64,000 bases of DNA, taken from Robertmurraya sp047302285. GTDB taxonomy: Bacteria > Bacillota > Bacilli > Bacillales > Cytobacillaceae. The stretch is taken from the NCBI RefSeq assembly GCF_047302285.1, contig NZ_CP154845.1, positions 1,550,001 to 1,614,000 of the forward strand. Direction: 5' to 3'. Every line of letters begins with the position of its first letter. The first letter of the stretch is position 1. The notes below the pieces were generated by a model. That model was given only the letters and a program-made list of their open reading frames with translations. It was not told the DNA's origin and did no database searches. Position numbers and translations under genes: made by a program. Below are positions 24,850-32,852 of this stretch, piece by piece.

Positions 24850-25779
24850 ATGAAAAAACCTGAATTATTAGTGACACCAACAAGTGTTGACGATATTCTG
24901 TCATTGTCTGATGCAGGCGCGGACGCGTTTGTCATTGGTGAAGAACGATACGGTTTAAGACTTGCCGGGGAATTTTCAAAGGATGACATTGTGAAGGCAA
25001 TAGAATACGCTCATTCAAAAGGGAAAAAAGTCTATGTAGCTGTTAATGCGATTTTTCATAATGAAAAAATTGATGAGCTCTATGATTACTTAAAATTTGT
25101 TGATGAAGCAAATGTGGACGCGGTTATCTTTGGTGATCCGGCTGTTATAATGGTGGCAAAAGAAGTAGCTCCTGAGTTAAAACTTCATTGGGGTACAGAA
25201 ACGACCGGAACGAACTGGTATCATTGTAATTATTGGGGCAGAAAAGGTGCCAAACGTGCCATTTTAGCCCGAGAATTAAGTATGGATGCAGTGATCGAAA
25301 CGAAAGAGAATGCCGAAGTGGAAATCGAGATTCAAATTCATGGCATGACAGCGATGTTCCAATCAAAGCGCTCCTTGTTAGGAAATTATTTTGAATATCA
25401 AGGGAAAGCATTGGAAATCGAAAATCGTAAAGAAAACAAGAATATGTTTTTACATGATGAAGAGCGAGAAAATAAGTATCCCATTTTTGAGGATTTAAAT
25501 GGAACGCATATTATGAGTCCAAATGATATTTGTATGATTGATGAGCTTCAAGATTTTATCGAAGCTGGTGTTGATAGTTTTAAAATTGATGGCATTTTGA
25601 AGAGTTCAGAATATATTGAGGCGGTAACAAAGCTATATCGTCAAGCGATTGATCTTTGTGTAAATGACCCAGATCAATACGAGGATGAGAAGGACGAATT
25701 ATTAGCCGAAATCGAAAAAATTCAACCACCAAACCGCAAACTCGACACAGGATTTTTCTTTAAGGAGACAGTATATTAA
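24850..25779 (+). CDS. trhP1: Peptidase U32-like tRNA hydroxylation protein TrhP1 (YrrN)
   Basis: 309-residue U32-family protein required with its neighbour for prephenate-dependent 5-hydroxyuridine formation at tRNA position 34. Visible family blocks: ELLVTPTSVDDILSLSDAGADAFVIGEERYGLRL, KKVYVAVNAIFHNEKIDELYDYL, VDAVIFGDPAVIMVAKEVAP, and GVDSFKIDGILKSSEYIE. The block that carries cysteines in the partner (CIAYSGRC...CCQSC) reads TAMFQSKRSLLGNYFEYQ here, without cysteines, so this subunit cannot bind a cluster there. ATG 24850 is set by GAGGTG six bases upstream; the in-frame GTG at 24841 overlaps that SD. Confidence 0.9.
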   Translation: MKKPELLVTPTSVDDILSLSDAGADAFVIGEERYGLRLAGEFSKDDIVKAIEYAHSKGKKVYVAVNAIFHNEKIDELYDYLKFVDEANVDAVIFGDPAVIMVAKEVAPELKLHWGTETTGTNWYHCNYWGRKGAKRAILARELSMDAVIETKENAEVEIEIQIHGMTAMFQSKRSLLGNYFEYQGKALEIENRKENKNMFLHDEERENKYPIFEDLNGTHIMSPNDICMIDELQDFIEAGVDSFKIDGILKSSEYIEAVTKLYRQAIDLCVNDPDQYEDEKDELLAEIEKIQPPNRKLDTGFFFKETVY

Positions 25780-25791
25780 GGAGGTTCACGA

Positions 25792-27063
25792 ATGCCTACA
25801 ACGATGCAAGATCGAATTTCGAAAGTAATCGACGGAAAGCGTGTCATTGTGAAGAAGCCGGAATTGCTCGCTCCTGCGGGTAATCTTGAAAAATTAAAAA
25901 TCGCTGTTCAGTATGGAGCAGATGCAGTTTTTATTGGTGGTCAAGAGTACGGATTACGCTCAAACGCTGGTAACTTTACATTTGATGAAATGAAAGAAGG
26001 CGTTGAATTTGCCAAAAAATATGGAGCGAAAATCTATGTAACCACCAATATATTTGCTCATAATGAAAATATAGACGGTTTAGAAGAGTATATTTTAGGA
26101 CTAAAAGAAGCAGGGATTGCAGGTATCATCGTTGGTGATCCACTTATTATCGAAACTTGCCGCAGATTAGCACCTGAAATAGAGGTACATTTAAGTACAC
26201 AGCAATCTCTTTCAAACTGGAAGGCCGTTCAATTTTGGAAGGAAGAAGGCTTGGAGCGTGTCGTACTTGCGCGTGAAACAAGTGCTGAAGAAATTGAACT
26301 CATGAAAGAAAAGGTTGATATTGAAATTGAAACCTTCATTCATGGAGCAATGTGTATTGCCTATTCTGGTCGTTGTACATTAAGTAATCATATGACAGCT
26401 CGTGACTCAAATAGGGGAGGCTGCTGTCAATCTTGCCGTTGGGATTATGATTTATATGATCTACAAGGGGATAAAGAGGTTTCTTTATTTGCAGAGGGAG
26501 ATGCCTCTTTTGCAATGAGTCCAAAGGATTTAAAATTAATTGAGTCCATTCCACGAATGATCGAAATTGGGATTGATAGTTTGAAAATTGAAGGAAGAAT
26601 GAAATCCATTCATTATGTAGCCACTGTTGTCAGCGTATATCGCAAAGTAATTGATGCTTATTGTGCAGATCCTGACAACTTTAAAATCAAACGTGAATGG
26701 TTAGAAGAGCTTGATAAGTGTGCCAATCGTGAGACCGCTCCTGCTTTCTTTGAGGGAGTTCCGGGGTATAAAGAGCAAATGTTTGGAAATCATAGCAAGA
26801 AGACGAAATTTGACTTTGTAGGGCTCGTACTTGATTACGATCCTGAAACAGAAATCGTGACACTTCAACAGCGTAACTATTTCAAGCCGGGTCAAGAAGT
26901 AGAATTTTTCGGTCCAGAAATAAATAACTTTACACACGTCATTGAGAAGATTTGGGACGAGGATGGAAATGAGCTAGATGCAGCCCGTCATCCACTACAA
27001 ATTGTAAAATTTAAAGTGAACCAACCCGTTTACCCGAACAACATGATGCGAAAGGAGCTTTAA
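25792..27063 (+). CDS. trhP2: Peptidase U32-like tRNA hydroxylation protein TrhP2 (YrrO)
   Basis: 423-residue U32-family protein, partner of TrhP1 in tRNA wobble uridine hydroxylation (formerly called a collagenase-like protease). N-terminal barrel: ELLAPAGNLEKLKIAVQYGADAVFIGGQEYGLR. The signature is HGAMCIAYSGRCTLSNHM, followed by GGCCQSCRW, which gives a group of four or more cysteines suited to an iron-sulfur cluster. C-terminal beta domain from about residue 325 (KTKFDFVGLVLDYDPETEIV). Strong SD AAGGAGGT; 12-base gap to trhP1 and four bases to udk. Confidence 0.93.
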   Translation: MPTTMQDRISKVIDGKRVIVKKPELLAPAGNLEKLKIAVQYGADAVFIGGQEYGLRSNAGNFTFDEMKEGVEFAKKYGAKIYVTTNIFAHNENIDGLEEYILGLKEAGIAGIIVGDPLIIETCRRLAPEIEVHLSTQQSLSNWKAVQFWKEEGLERVVLARETSAEEIELMKEKVDIEIETFIHGAMCIAYSGRCTLSNHMTARDSNRGGCCQSCRWDYDLYDLQGDKEVSLFAEGDASFAMSPKDLKLIESIPRMIEIGIDSLKIEGRMKSIHYVATVVSVYRKVIDAYCADPDNFKIKREWLEELDKCANRETAPAFFEGVPGYKEQMFGNHSKKTKFDFVGLVLDYDPETEIVTLQQRNYFKPGQEVEFFGPEINNFTHVIEKIWDEDGNELDAARHPLQIVKFKVNQPVYPNNMMRKEL

Positions 27064-27067
27064 TCAG

Positions 27068-27700
27068 ATGCGCAAGCCTGTTGTCATTGGTGTAACCGGT
27101 GGGTCCGGTTCAGGTAAAACAAGTGTAACCAGAGCAATTTATAATCGTTTTAAAGGCCATTCCATTTTAATGATTGAACAAGATTCTTACTATAAGGACC
27201 AGTCACATCTTCCTTTTGAAGAACGTTTGAAAACGAATTATGATCATCCTCTTGCGTTTGATAATGATTTGTTATTTGAGCACATACAGTTACTCCAAAA
27301 TAATCATTCCATTGAAAAGCCTGTATATGACTATGCGTTACACACGCGCTCAGAAGAAGTCATTGTGGTCGAGCCAAGAGATGTGATCATCCTCGAAGGC
27401 ATTCTTGTATTAGAAGATGAACGTCTGAGAAGCATTATGGATATTAAACTTTTTGTAGACACGGATGCTGATATTCGCATCATTCGCCGTTTGTCCAGAG
27501 ACATTAAGGAGCGCGGGCGTACACTAGATTCTGTTATCGATCAGTACGTGAATGTCGTTCGACCGATGCATAATCAATTCATCGAGCCTACAAAGCGTTA
27601 TGCTGATATTATCATTCCTGAAGGTGGACATAATCATGTAGCCATTGATTTGATGGTTACAAAGATTCAAACAATTCTTGAACAAAAATCATTTTTATGA
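27068..27700 (+). CDS. udk: Uridine kinase
   Basis: Phosphorylates uridine and cytidine to UMP and CMP in pyrimidine salvage. 210 residues: P-loop GVTGGSGSGKTSV (8-20), EQDSYYKDQSHLPFEER, the substrate loop NYDHPLAFDNDLL, and the lid RRLSRDIKERGRTLDSVIDQY. Last gene of trmR-trhP1-trhP2-udk, the same order as in B. subtilis. The SD is modest (AGGAGC inside trhP2). An inverted-repeat structure rather than a plain terminator follows. Confidence 0.95.
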   Translation: MRKPVVIGVTGGSGSGKTSVTRAIYNRFKGHSILMIEQDSYYKDQSHLPFEERLKTNYDHPLAFDNDLLFEHIQLLQNNHSIEKPVYDYALHTRSEEVIVVEPRDVIILEGILVLEDERLRSIMDIKLFVDTDADIRIIRRLSRDIKERGRTLDSVIDQYVNVVRPMHNQFIEPTKRYADIIIPEGGHNHVAIDLMVTKIQTILEQKSFL

Positions 27701-27713
27701 CACAATAGGCATT

Positions 27714-27830
27714 AAATAAGAAAAATGGTTTCAAAGTAAACTCCCGAAAAAAGTTAGGGAAAGTTTCTTCACATATAGGCATCAAGAGTTGATTTTGAAA
27801 GCTTATTGGATATAGCAATTTTTCTTATTT
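27714..27830. repeat. Long inverted repeat after udk
   Basis: Perfect 13-bp terminal arms AAATAAGAAAAAT (27714-27726) / ATTTTTCTTATTT (27818-27830), with further pairing of TTTCAAA / TTTGAAA inside and a small AAACT-CCC / GGG-A-AGTTT hairpin. It could be a transcription end structure for udk or a short MITE-like insertion. There is no second copy in the window. Confidence 0.6.
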
Positions 27831-27864
27831 ACCTTTAACAAGGAGAATGTTTTCTCACTTCCTT

Positions 27865-28056
27865 TTGCGCGCCCTAAAAAATAAGGGCGCGCTCCTATGC
27901 ATTTTATGAATAGGGTGGACGCTTGTTACATATAGTATTTTTTAAATTGAGAGTGGAAAAGTCCTCCGATTTAAAAAGATACGATTTGAGTGTAGAGCTG
28001 TTCCCATCGTGTCAAATGGGAATGGATATTTTTCCACACGGATGAAATATCCATCG
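27865..28056. other. Hairpin-rich stretch upstream of greA
   Basis: Holds three more stems: GCGCGCCCT / AGGGCGCGC (about 27867-27893), TTCCCAT / ATGGGAA (28001-28022) and ATGGATATTT / AAATATCCAT (28022-28054). A possible -10, TATAAT, follows at 28074-28079. No reading frame with an SD was found. The second and third stems share base 28022, so they abut and may compete. Confidence 0.5.
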
Positions 28057-28128
28057 CTCTAATGAGATAAAAATATAATACACACACAATCTATATGGGG
28101 GTTGTGAAACTAGAAGGAGTGAAGGATT

Positions 28129-28605
28129 TTGGCTACAGAGAAAGTATTCCCGATGACTTTGGCGGGGAAAGAAAAATTACAACAAGAATTAGAACATCTT
28201 AAATCAGTAAAGAGAAAAGAAGTGGTTGAGAGAATTAAAATCGCTCGTAGCTTTGGTGATTTATCTGAGAACTCTGAGTATGACTCTGCAAAAGAAGAAC
28301 AAGCCTTTGTTGAAGGTCGAATTACAACGCTTGAAAATATGATTCGTAATGCGAAAATCATTGAAGAGGATGAGTTAAGTGGAGATGTTGTCACACTTGG
28401 CCGTTCTGTAACGTTTGTAGAGCTCCCTGATGGAGAAGAAGAAACGTATACCATTGTAGGTAGTGCAGAAGCAGATCCTTTCGAAGGAAAAATCTCTAAT
28501 GACTCTCCAATTGCGAAAAGCTTACTAGGCAAAAAAGTCGATGATCAAGTAACGGTTCAAACTCCTGGTGGAGAAATGAACGTTCGTATTACGAAAATCC
28601 AATAA
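28129..28605 (+). CDS. greA: Transcription elongation factor GreA
   Basis: Rescues backtracked RNA polymerase by stimulating transcript cleavage through the secondary channel. 158 residues. The N-terminal coiled coil (about 12-75) carries the acidic tip in FGDLSENSEYDSAKEEQ (D and E residues that coordinate Mg). The C-terminal FKBP-like domain holds TYTIVGSAEADPFEGKISNDSPIAKSLLG and ends VRITKIQ. TTG start with AAGGAGTG nine bases upstream. Monocistronic, followed by a terminator. Confidence 0.97.
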   Translation: MATEKVFPMTLAGKEKLQQELEHLKSVKRKEVVERIKIARSFGDLSENSEYDSAKEEQAFVEGRITTLENMIRNAKIIEEDELSGDVVTLGRSVTFVELPDGEEETYTIVGSAEADPFEGKISNDSPIAKSLLGKKVDDQVTVQTPGGEMNVRITKIQ

Positions 28606-28653
28606 TAAAGCCGTTTAGAGATGGATCAATTTATCTCTTTTAGGTTTGAAACG

Positions 28654-28690
28654 AAAACACCTCGTCAAAACTCATGATGAGGTGTTTTTT
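28654..28690 (+). terminator. Terminator of greA overlapping the pbpI ribosome binding site
   Basis: AAAACACCTC-G-TC (28654-28666) / GA-T-GAGGTGTTTT (28676-28688), then T to 28690. The right arm contains GAGGTG (28679-28684), which is also the SD of the gene starting at 28691. Confidence 0.85.
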
Positions 28691-30469
28691 ATGTGGAGAA
28701 AAAGAATGATTGTCATGATTGTGATTATTTTCTGTTTTGTGGCTCTATTAATGGGGAGACTTGTGCAGTTACAGCTTGTTTCGACCGAACGTTTTTCCAA
28801 GCATCAAGTCAATCTGATCGAGTCAAGTGTGAAGCAACGTTCACAAGAAATGATCATTGATAATGGGCGAGGGAGTTTTCTTGACCGAAACGGGGAATAT
28901 TTGGTGCATAAGAAAATGCCTGTACTTATTCTCTTCCCCTTTTTGAAGAATATGACGTGGGATGTTGAGAAGGTAGCAGAAATAATCGAGGTATCGCCTG
29001 CGTCTATTAATCATGCAGTTGAACAAGCAAAGGAGCCGATTGCATTTGCAAATCCTGAGATTGTAACATTATCAGAACAACAAATGCGTGATATTAATCA
29101 ACTGGAGATCCCAGGTGTATTTGCAGTTGAAAAGAAATATTCTTTGACCGATTATTCGGCAGAACAATTAATTGGCATTACCGGACAAAATCCAAATACG
29201 ATCCAAAAGCGATATCCAGATAAAGAACTACCTGTAAATACGCTTGTTGGTCTTACAGGACTGGAAAAAAGCTTTGATGAATTTCTACTTCCCGATGGCG
29301 AGTCAAAGCTTGTCTATCACGTAGATGGCATTGGGGGGCCATTATTTGGCATCAATGTCAAATATGTAGAGCCAGCGAATCCGTATTATCCGGTGAATGT
29401 GAAGACCACTTTGGATAAGGAAATACAAGAGTTAGCTGAAGAACTCGTTGATAAACATGAGATCGAAAAAGGTGGGCTTGTCCTACTTGATATTGAAACC
29501 AATTCTATCCTCTCACTCGTTTCAAGGCCGAAAATTAATAAAAAAGCGCCATTCGATGAAGAGGGTATTCATAATATGATGGTCCGTCAACATATCCCTG
29601 GTTCTGTTTTTAAGACGGTTGTCGCTGCAGCGGCGATTGATCACGAGCTGGATGATCCATCAAGAGAATTTGATTGCAATAAAACCATTATGGGGAAGGA
29701 GGATCCGAATTATCAACATGGGTTGCTCAATTTTACGGAGAGCTTTGCCTTAAGTTGTAATAACACTTTTGGGACGTTAGCAAAGGAATTGAAAGAGATA
29801 GATGAGGGGATTATTGAGGAGTATGCTGAAAAGCTTTCACTTCTTGGTCCAGTAGGCTGGGAAGGTGATATTTATCATTTTGATCATTTTAAACAAATTG
29901 CTGATGAAGATAAAGGGAGAATCTTTTTAGAAGAGTCTGCAAAAAAAGATGATAATTTTGTGAAAATGACCGGAATTGGACAGCATGAAGTGCGTGTTAC
30001 TCCACTTGCAATCGCCAATATGATGGCGGCGATTGCACGGGGTGGGCATGGAGAAATGGTACGGGTTGCAACAGGTATCGAATATCGTAATGGAACCTCA
30101 CTGCTCCCATTTGAAGAAAAATCGCTAGAGAACGATGACATTTCACCTTATACAGCGATGAAGCTACAAAAGCTTCTCCGTGAGGTTGTCGTCAATGAGG
30201 AGGGAACTGGAAGAGGTTTGCAAGATCTCCCCTTTGATGTAGCAGGGAAATCTGGTACGGCGGAGACGGGAATTATGGATGGTGATAAGCAACTATTAAA
30301 TAAATGGTTTGCCGGCTATTTTCCATTTGAACAACCAAAATATGCACTTGTTGCGGTTAATTTAGGTGTAGGTGATAATGGAGGGTCTGTGACTCCCCTC
30401 TATGCGGATATGGTGAAAGGCTTATACGAATTGGAGCATCGTACAACGGAGGAAACGCCACCAGAGTAG
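28691..30469 (+). CDS. pbpI: Class B penicillin-binding protein PbpI (PBP4b, YrrR)
   Basis: 592-residue transpeptidase that cross-links peptidoglycan. One N-terminal membrane anchor (about 5-25, MIVMIVIIFCFVALLMGRLV), a PBP dimerisation domain (QRSQEMIIDNGRGSFLDRNG), then the transpeptidase domain. Catalytic SxxK is in HIPGSVFKTVVAAA, SxN is in FALSCNNTFG, and KTG-like KSGTAETG lies near the C-terminus. PBP4b of B. subtilis lies at the same place (greA-yrrR-yrrS) and is a sporulation protein. ATG 28691 is used because GAGGTG lies six bases upstream; this SD is built into the greA terminator. Confidence 0.92.
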   Translation: MWRKRMIVMIVIIFCFVALLMGRLVQLQLVSTERFSKHQVNLIESSVKQRSQEMIIDNGRGSFLDRNGEYLVHKKMPVLILFPFLKNMTWDVEKVAEIIEVSPASINHAVEQAKEPIAFANPEIVTLSEQQMRDINQLEIPGVFAVEKKYSLTDYSAEQLIGITGQNPNTIQKRYPDKELPVNTLVGLTGLEKSFDEFLLPDGESKLVYHVDGIGGPLFGINVKYVEPANPYYPVNVKTTLDKEIQELAEELVDKHEIEKGGLVLLDIETNSILSLVSRPKINKKAPFDEEGIHNMMVRQHIPGSVFKTVVAAAAIDHELDDPSREFDCNKTIMGKEDPNYQHGLLNFTESFALSCNNTFGTLAKELKEIDEGIIEEYAEKLSLLGPVGWEGDIYHFDHFKQIADEDKGRIFLEESAKKDDNFVKMTGIGQHEVRVTPLAIANMMAAIARGGHGEMVRVATGIEYRNGTSLLPFEEKSLENDDISPYTAMKLQKLLREVVVNEEGTGRGLQDLPFDVAGKSGTAETGIMDGDKQLLNKWFAGYFPFEQPKYALVAVNLGVGDNGGSVTPLYADMVKGLYELEHRTTEETPPE

Positions 30470-30556
30470 CTCAGATTCTCATTTTTTTGTTACCTTTGGT
30501 CTATTTTCGACAAATGATACGGTCTATTGCTTCATTTCATCTGGGCGATATATCCC

Positions 30557-30585
30557 TTCAAGTTTTCCCTGAGACATGATAGAAT
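30557..30585 (+). promoter_or_regulatory. Promoter of yrrS
   Basis: -35 TTCAAG (30557-30562), 17-base spacer, extended -10 TGA TAGAAT (30577-30585). Confidence 0.55.
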
Positions 30586-30641
30586 GTTGTCATCCTTAAA
30601 AGTGAAAGTAGCATAGATTGTGGTTTGGGGAGGCCGAAGTA

Positions 30642-31298
30642 ATGAAAAATGGATTTGAAGGCTCACGCTATAAGCGACTTACGAAGGAAAGAAAAAAGAA
30701 TATTATCCTAAATAGTTTAATTGGAGTCGTGTTATTACTTATTATCGTTGTTTCCGTAAATATATTCTCTGGAAATAAGGATGAAGATGCAGCAAAACCA
30801 GAAGAAAACGTAACAGAAGAGCAAGCAAAATCGGATGTTGAAAAATCGCCATCTGAGGAAGAAGACCAGGAAGAATCACAAGTAGAGGAGTCTGAATCTG
30901 TTACTGAAACAGAGGAAGAAACATCAGGGGAAACAACGGAAGACCCCGCTACTCCATCTAAAGAAGACGAGGTAGTAACAGAAGGAGGGACCGACTCAAA
31001 TGTGATTCGGACCATCGTTAATCCAGGCTGGGAACCCGTTGGCACGGTGCAAACGGGAGAGCATGTGAATCAGTATGATGGAGTGGACTGGGATGAAATG
31101 GTCAAGGCGATCCATTATGCAACAGGACTAGCGGAAAATAATATGACGATTCAATTTCTTGGAAATAATGGACCGAATAAATCTGTCGGAACCGTCTATT
31201 CAAAAGATAAATCGCAAATTTATCGTGTCTATATTGAATGGGTCGATGCCGGGGGCTGGAAACCGACAAAGGTAGAAGAATTATCGGAAATTCAATAA
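30642..31298 (+). CDS. yrrS: YrrS family (DUF1510) membrane protein
   Basis: 218-residue protein: short basic cytoplasmic tail (SRYKRLTKERKKN), one transmembrane helix (about 23-43, IILNSLIGVVLLLIIVVSV), a long low-complexity extracytoplasmic linker made mainly of E, D, S and T (about 48-120), and the folded DUF1510 domain (GWEPVGTVQTGEHVNQYDG, DWDEMVKAIHYATGL). Function unknown; it follows pbpI as in B. subtilis, where the pair is expressed in sporulation. ATG 30642 is supported by GGGGAGG eight bases upstream. Confidence 0.9.
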   Translation: MKNGFEGSRYKRLTKERKKNIILNSLIGVVLLLIIVVSVNIFSGNKDEDAAKPEENVTEEQAKSDVEKSPSEEEDQEESQVEESESVTETEEETSGETTEDPATPSKEDEVVTEGGTDSNVIRTIVNPGWEPVGTVQTGEHVNQYDGVDWDEMVKAIHYATGLAENNMTIQFLGNNGPNKSVGTVYSKDKSQIYRVYIEWVDAGGWKPTKVEELSEIQ

Positions 31299-31304
31299 AC
31301 GAAG

Positions 31305-31360
31305 AAAAAAGAATGGAAGCTGGGAATGAGTAAAATCATTCTGGTTTCCATTCTTTTTTA
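31305..31360 (+). terminator. Terminator of yrrS
   Basis: AAAAAAGAATGGAA (31305-31318) / TTCCATTCTTTTTT (31346-31359), with an inner GAATGA / TCATTC stem. Symmetric, so it could act in both directions. Confidence 0.92.
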
Positions 31361-31490
31361 TATTCTGAAAATAGGTAAATAGATTGCTCAGGTATGAACA
31401 GTGTGGTACATTAAGAACAGATTTTTCTGTAATTCATAGTATACTCATAGGAATTATTATAATTAAAATATGGATTTGGAGAGTGTGGAT

Positions 31491-32141
31491 ATGGGAAAAG
31501 AATTTCTCGAGTTATTCGAACAATGGGCAGACCACTACGATGATACAGTTACTGGTCATGACCTTGAATATAAAGAAGTGTTTAAGCATTATGAAAAAAT
31601 TCTTTCTGAGGTGGCAGAGCGTACGCTTGGGCATGTAATCGAGTTTGGTCCCGGTACAGGGAATCTTACGGAGGAACTGCTTAAAAGAGGGAGAACAGTG
31701 ACAGCATTTGAACCATCACCTGCAATGAGAAAACTTGCGATAGAAAAGCTCGGAAATCGCGCAGAGATTAAAGAAGGAGATTTCCTTGAGTTTGAGCCTG
31801 AAACGGACACGCAATCGATCGTTAGCTCCTATGCATTTCATCATTTAACGGACAAAGAAAAAGCAGAGGCTATCGCTGCTTATGGAAACATCCTCTCTCC
31901 AGGTGGTAAAATAGTTTTTGCGGATACAATGTACGAATCTGTTGAAGCATATAAAAGAGCGATTATGGACGCTAAAGAAAAAGCATTTCATAATCTAGCA
32001 GAAGACCTTGAGAGGGAATATTATACAACGATTCCTATTTTAAAAGAGATGATGGAAGCCAATGGCTTTACTGTATCTTTTGAAAGAATAAATGATTTTG
32101 TCTGGATTATGGAAGCAACAAAAAATGAGAAAGAGGTATGA
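31491..32141 (+). CDS. yrrT: SAM-dependent methyltransferase YrrT
   Basis: 216-residue class I methyltransferase. N-terminus MGKEFLELFEQWADHYDDTVTG; SAM motif I VIEFGPGTGNLTEELLKRG (about 48-66); motif post-I VTAFEPSPAMRKLA; motif IV region IVSSYAFHHLTDKEKAEAI. First gene of the CymR-type operon yrrT-mtnN-mccA-mccB converting methionine-derived S-adenosylhomocysteine towards cysteine, so a substrate whose methylation feeds that pool is plausible but unproven. ATG 31491 is chosen for GGAGAG seven bases upstream and the conserved MGxEF start. A -10-like TATACT (31440-31445) and CATAGGAATTATTATAAT just after it could be a promoter with a CymR site; this is weak evidence. Confidence 0.92.
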   Translation: MGKEFLELFEQWADHYDDTVTGHDLEYKEVFKHYEKILSEVAERTLGHVIEFGPGTGNLTEELLKRGRTVTAFEPSPAMRKLAIEKLGNRAEIKEGDFLEFEPETDTQSIVSSYAFHHLTDKEKAEAIAAYGNILSPGGKIVFADTMYESVEAYKRAIMDAKEKAFHNLAEDLEREYYTTIPILKEMMEANGFTVSFERINDFVWIMEATKNEKEV

Positions 32142-32143
32142 AC

Positions 32144-32839
32144 ATGACAATTGCCATTATTGGAGCTATGGAAGAAGAGGTAACATTACTAAGAGATAAG
32201 ATGGAGAACAAATCAGTTGAAACGATTGCTGGCTGTGAATTTACTTTAGGAAAAATAGCGGGAAAAGAGGTCATTTTGCTTCGTTCAGGAATTGGGAAAG
32301 TTAATGCGGCGATGTCTACATCGATTTTATTAGAAAAGTATAAGCCTGATTATGTCATCAATACAGGATCTGCTGGTGGGTTTCATCCTGATTTAAATGT
32401 TGGAGATGTTGTTATTTCTGATGAGGTCAGACACCATGATGTTGATGTTACGGCCTTTGGCTATGAATACGGTCAAGTTCCCCAGCTTCCACCTGCTTTT
32501 GAAGCGAACGGAGAGTTAGTTCAAATCGCTCAAAAAGCAGCAGCTGAAATAGAAGAAGTCCAGGTTGTCACAGGCCTAATTGCAACAGGGGATTCCTTTA
32601 TGAATGACCCACAGCGTGTAGAGGCGATCAAAAATAAATTTGTTAATCTTCAGGCAGTCGAAATGGAAGCAGCTGCCATTGCTCAAGTGGCTTATCAGTT
32701 TGGTACCCCATTTGTTATTATTCGTTCACTTTCCGATATAGCAGGTAAGGAATCGGATGTTTCATTTGAACAATTTTTAGAAAAAGCAGCTGTAAATTCT
32801 GCTTCGCTTGTTTTAAAAATTGTCGCATCGATAAACTAA
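32144..32839 (+). CDS. mtnN: 5'-methylthioadenosine/S-adenosylhomocysteine nucleosidase
   Basis: Hydrolyses SAH and MTA to adenine plus S-ribosylhomocysteine or methylthioribose. 231 residues. Starts IAIIGAMEEEVTLLRDK with the catalytic glutamate region; NTGSAGGFHPDLNVGDVVIS and DVTAFGYEYGQVPQLP are substrate-binding; AVEMEAAAIAQVAYQF and the catalytic aspartate in RSLSDIAG complete the site. ATG 32144 has AGAGGT six bases upstream; another ATG at 32138 overlaps the yrrT stop and has no spacing to the SD. It feeds homocysteine formation for MccA/MccB. Confidence 0.97.
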   Translation: MTIAIIGAMEEEVTLLRDKMENKSVETIAGCEFTLGKIAGKEVILLRSGIGKVNAAMSTSILLEKYKPDYVINTGSAGGFHPDLNVGDVVISDEVRHHDVDVTAFGYEYGQVPQLPPAFEANGELVQIAQKAAAEIEEVQVVTGLIATGDSFMNDPQRVEAIKNKFVNLQAVEMEAAAIAQVAYQFGTPFVIIRSLSDIAGKESDVSFEQFLEKAAVNSASLVLKIVASIN

Positions 32840-32852
32840 AAGGGTGAGATGG

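Noticed and set aside
30611..30626. GCATAGATTGTGGTTT upstream of yrrS, identical to part of the MITE right end
   Set aside because: Only 16 bases match, with no flanking similarity; in a 64-kb window one such exact match can arise by chance.
31440..31475. CymR operator upstream of yrrT
   Set aside because: CATAGGAATTATTATAAT after a TATACT box is suggestive, but the match to the CymR consensus could not be judged reliably, so it is mentioned only under yrrT.
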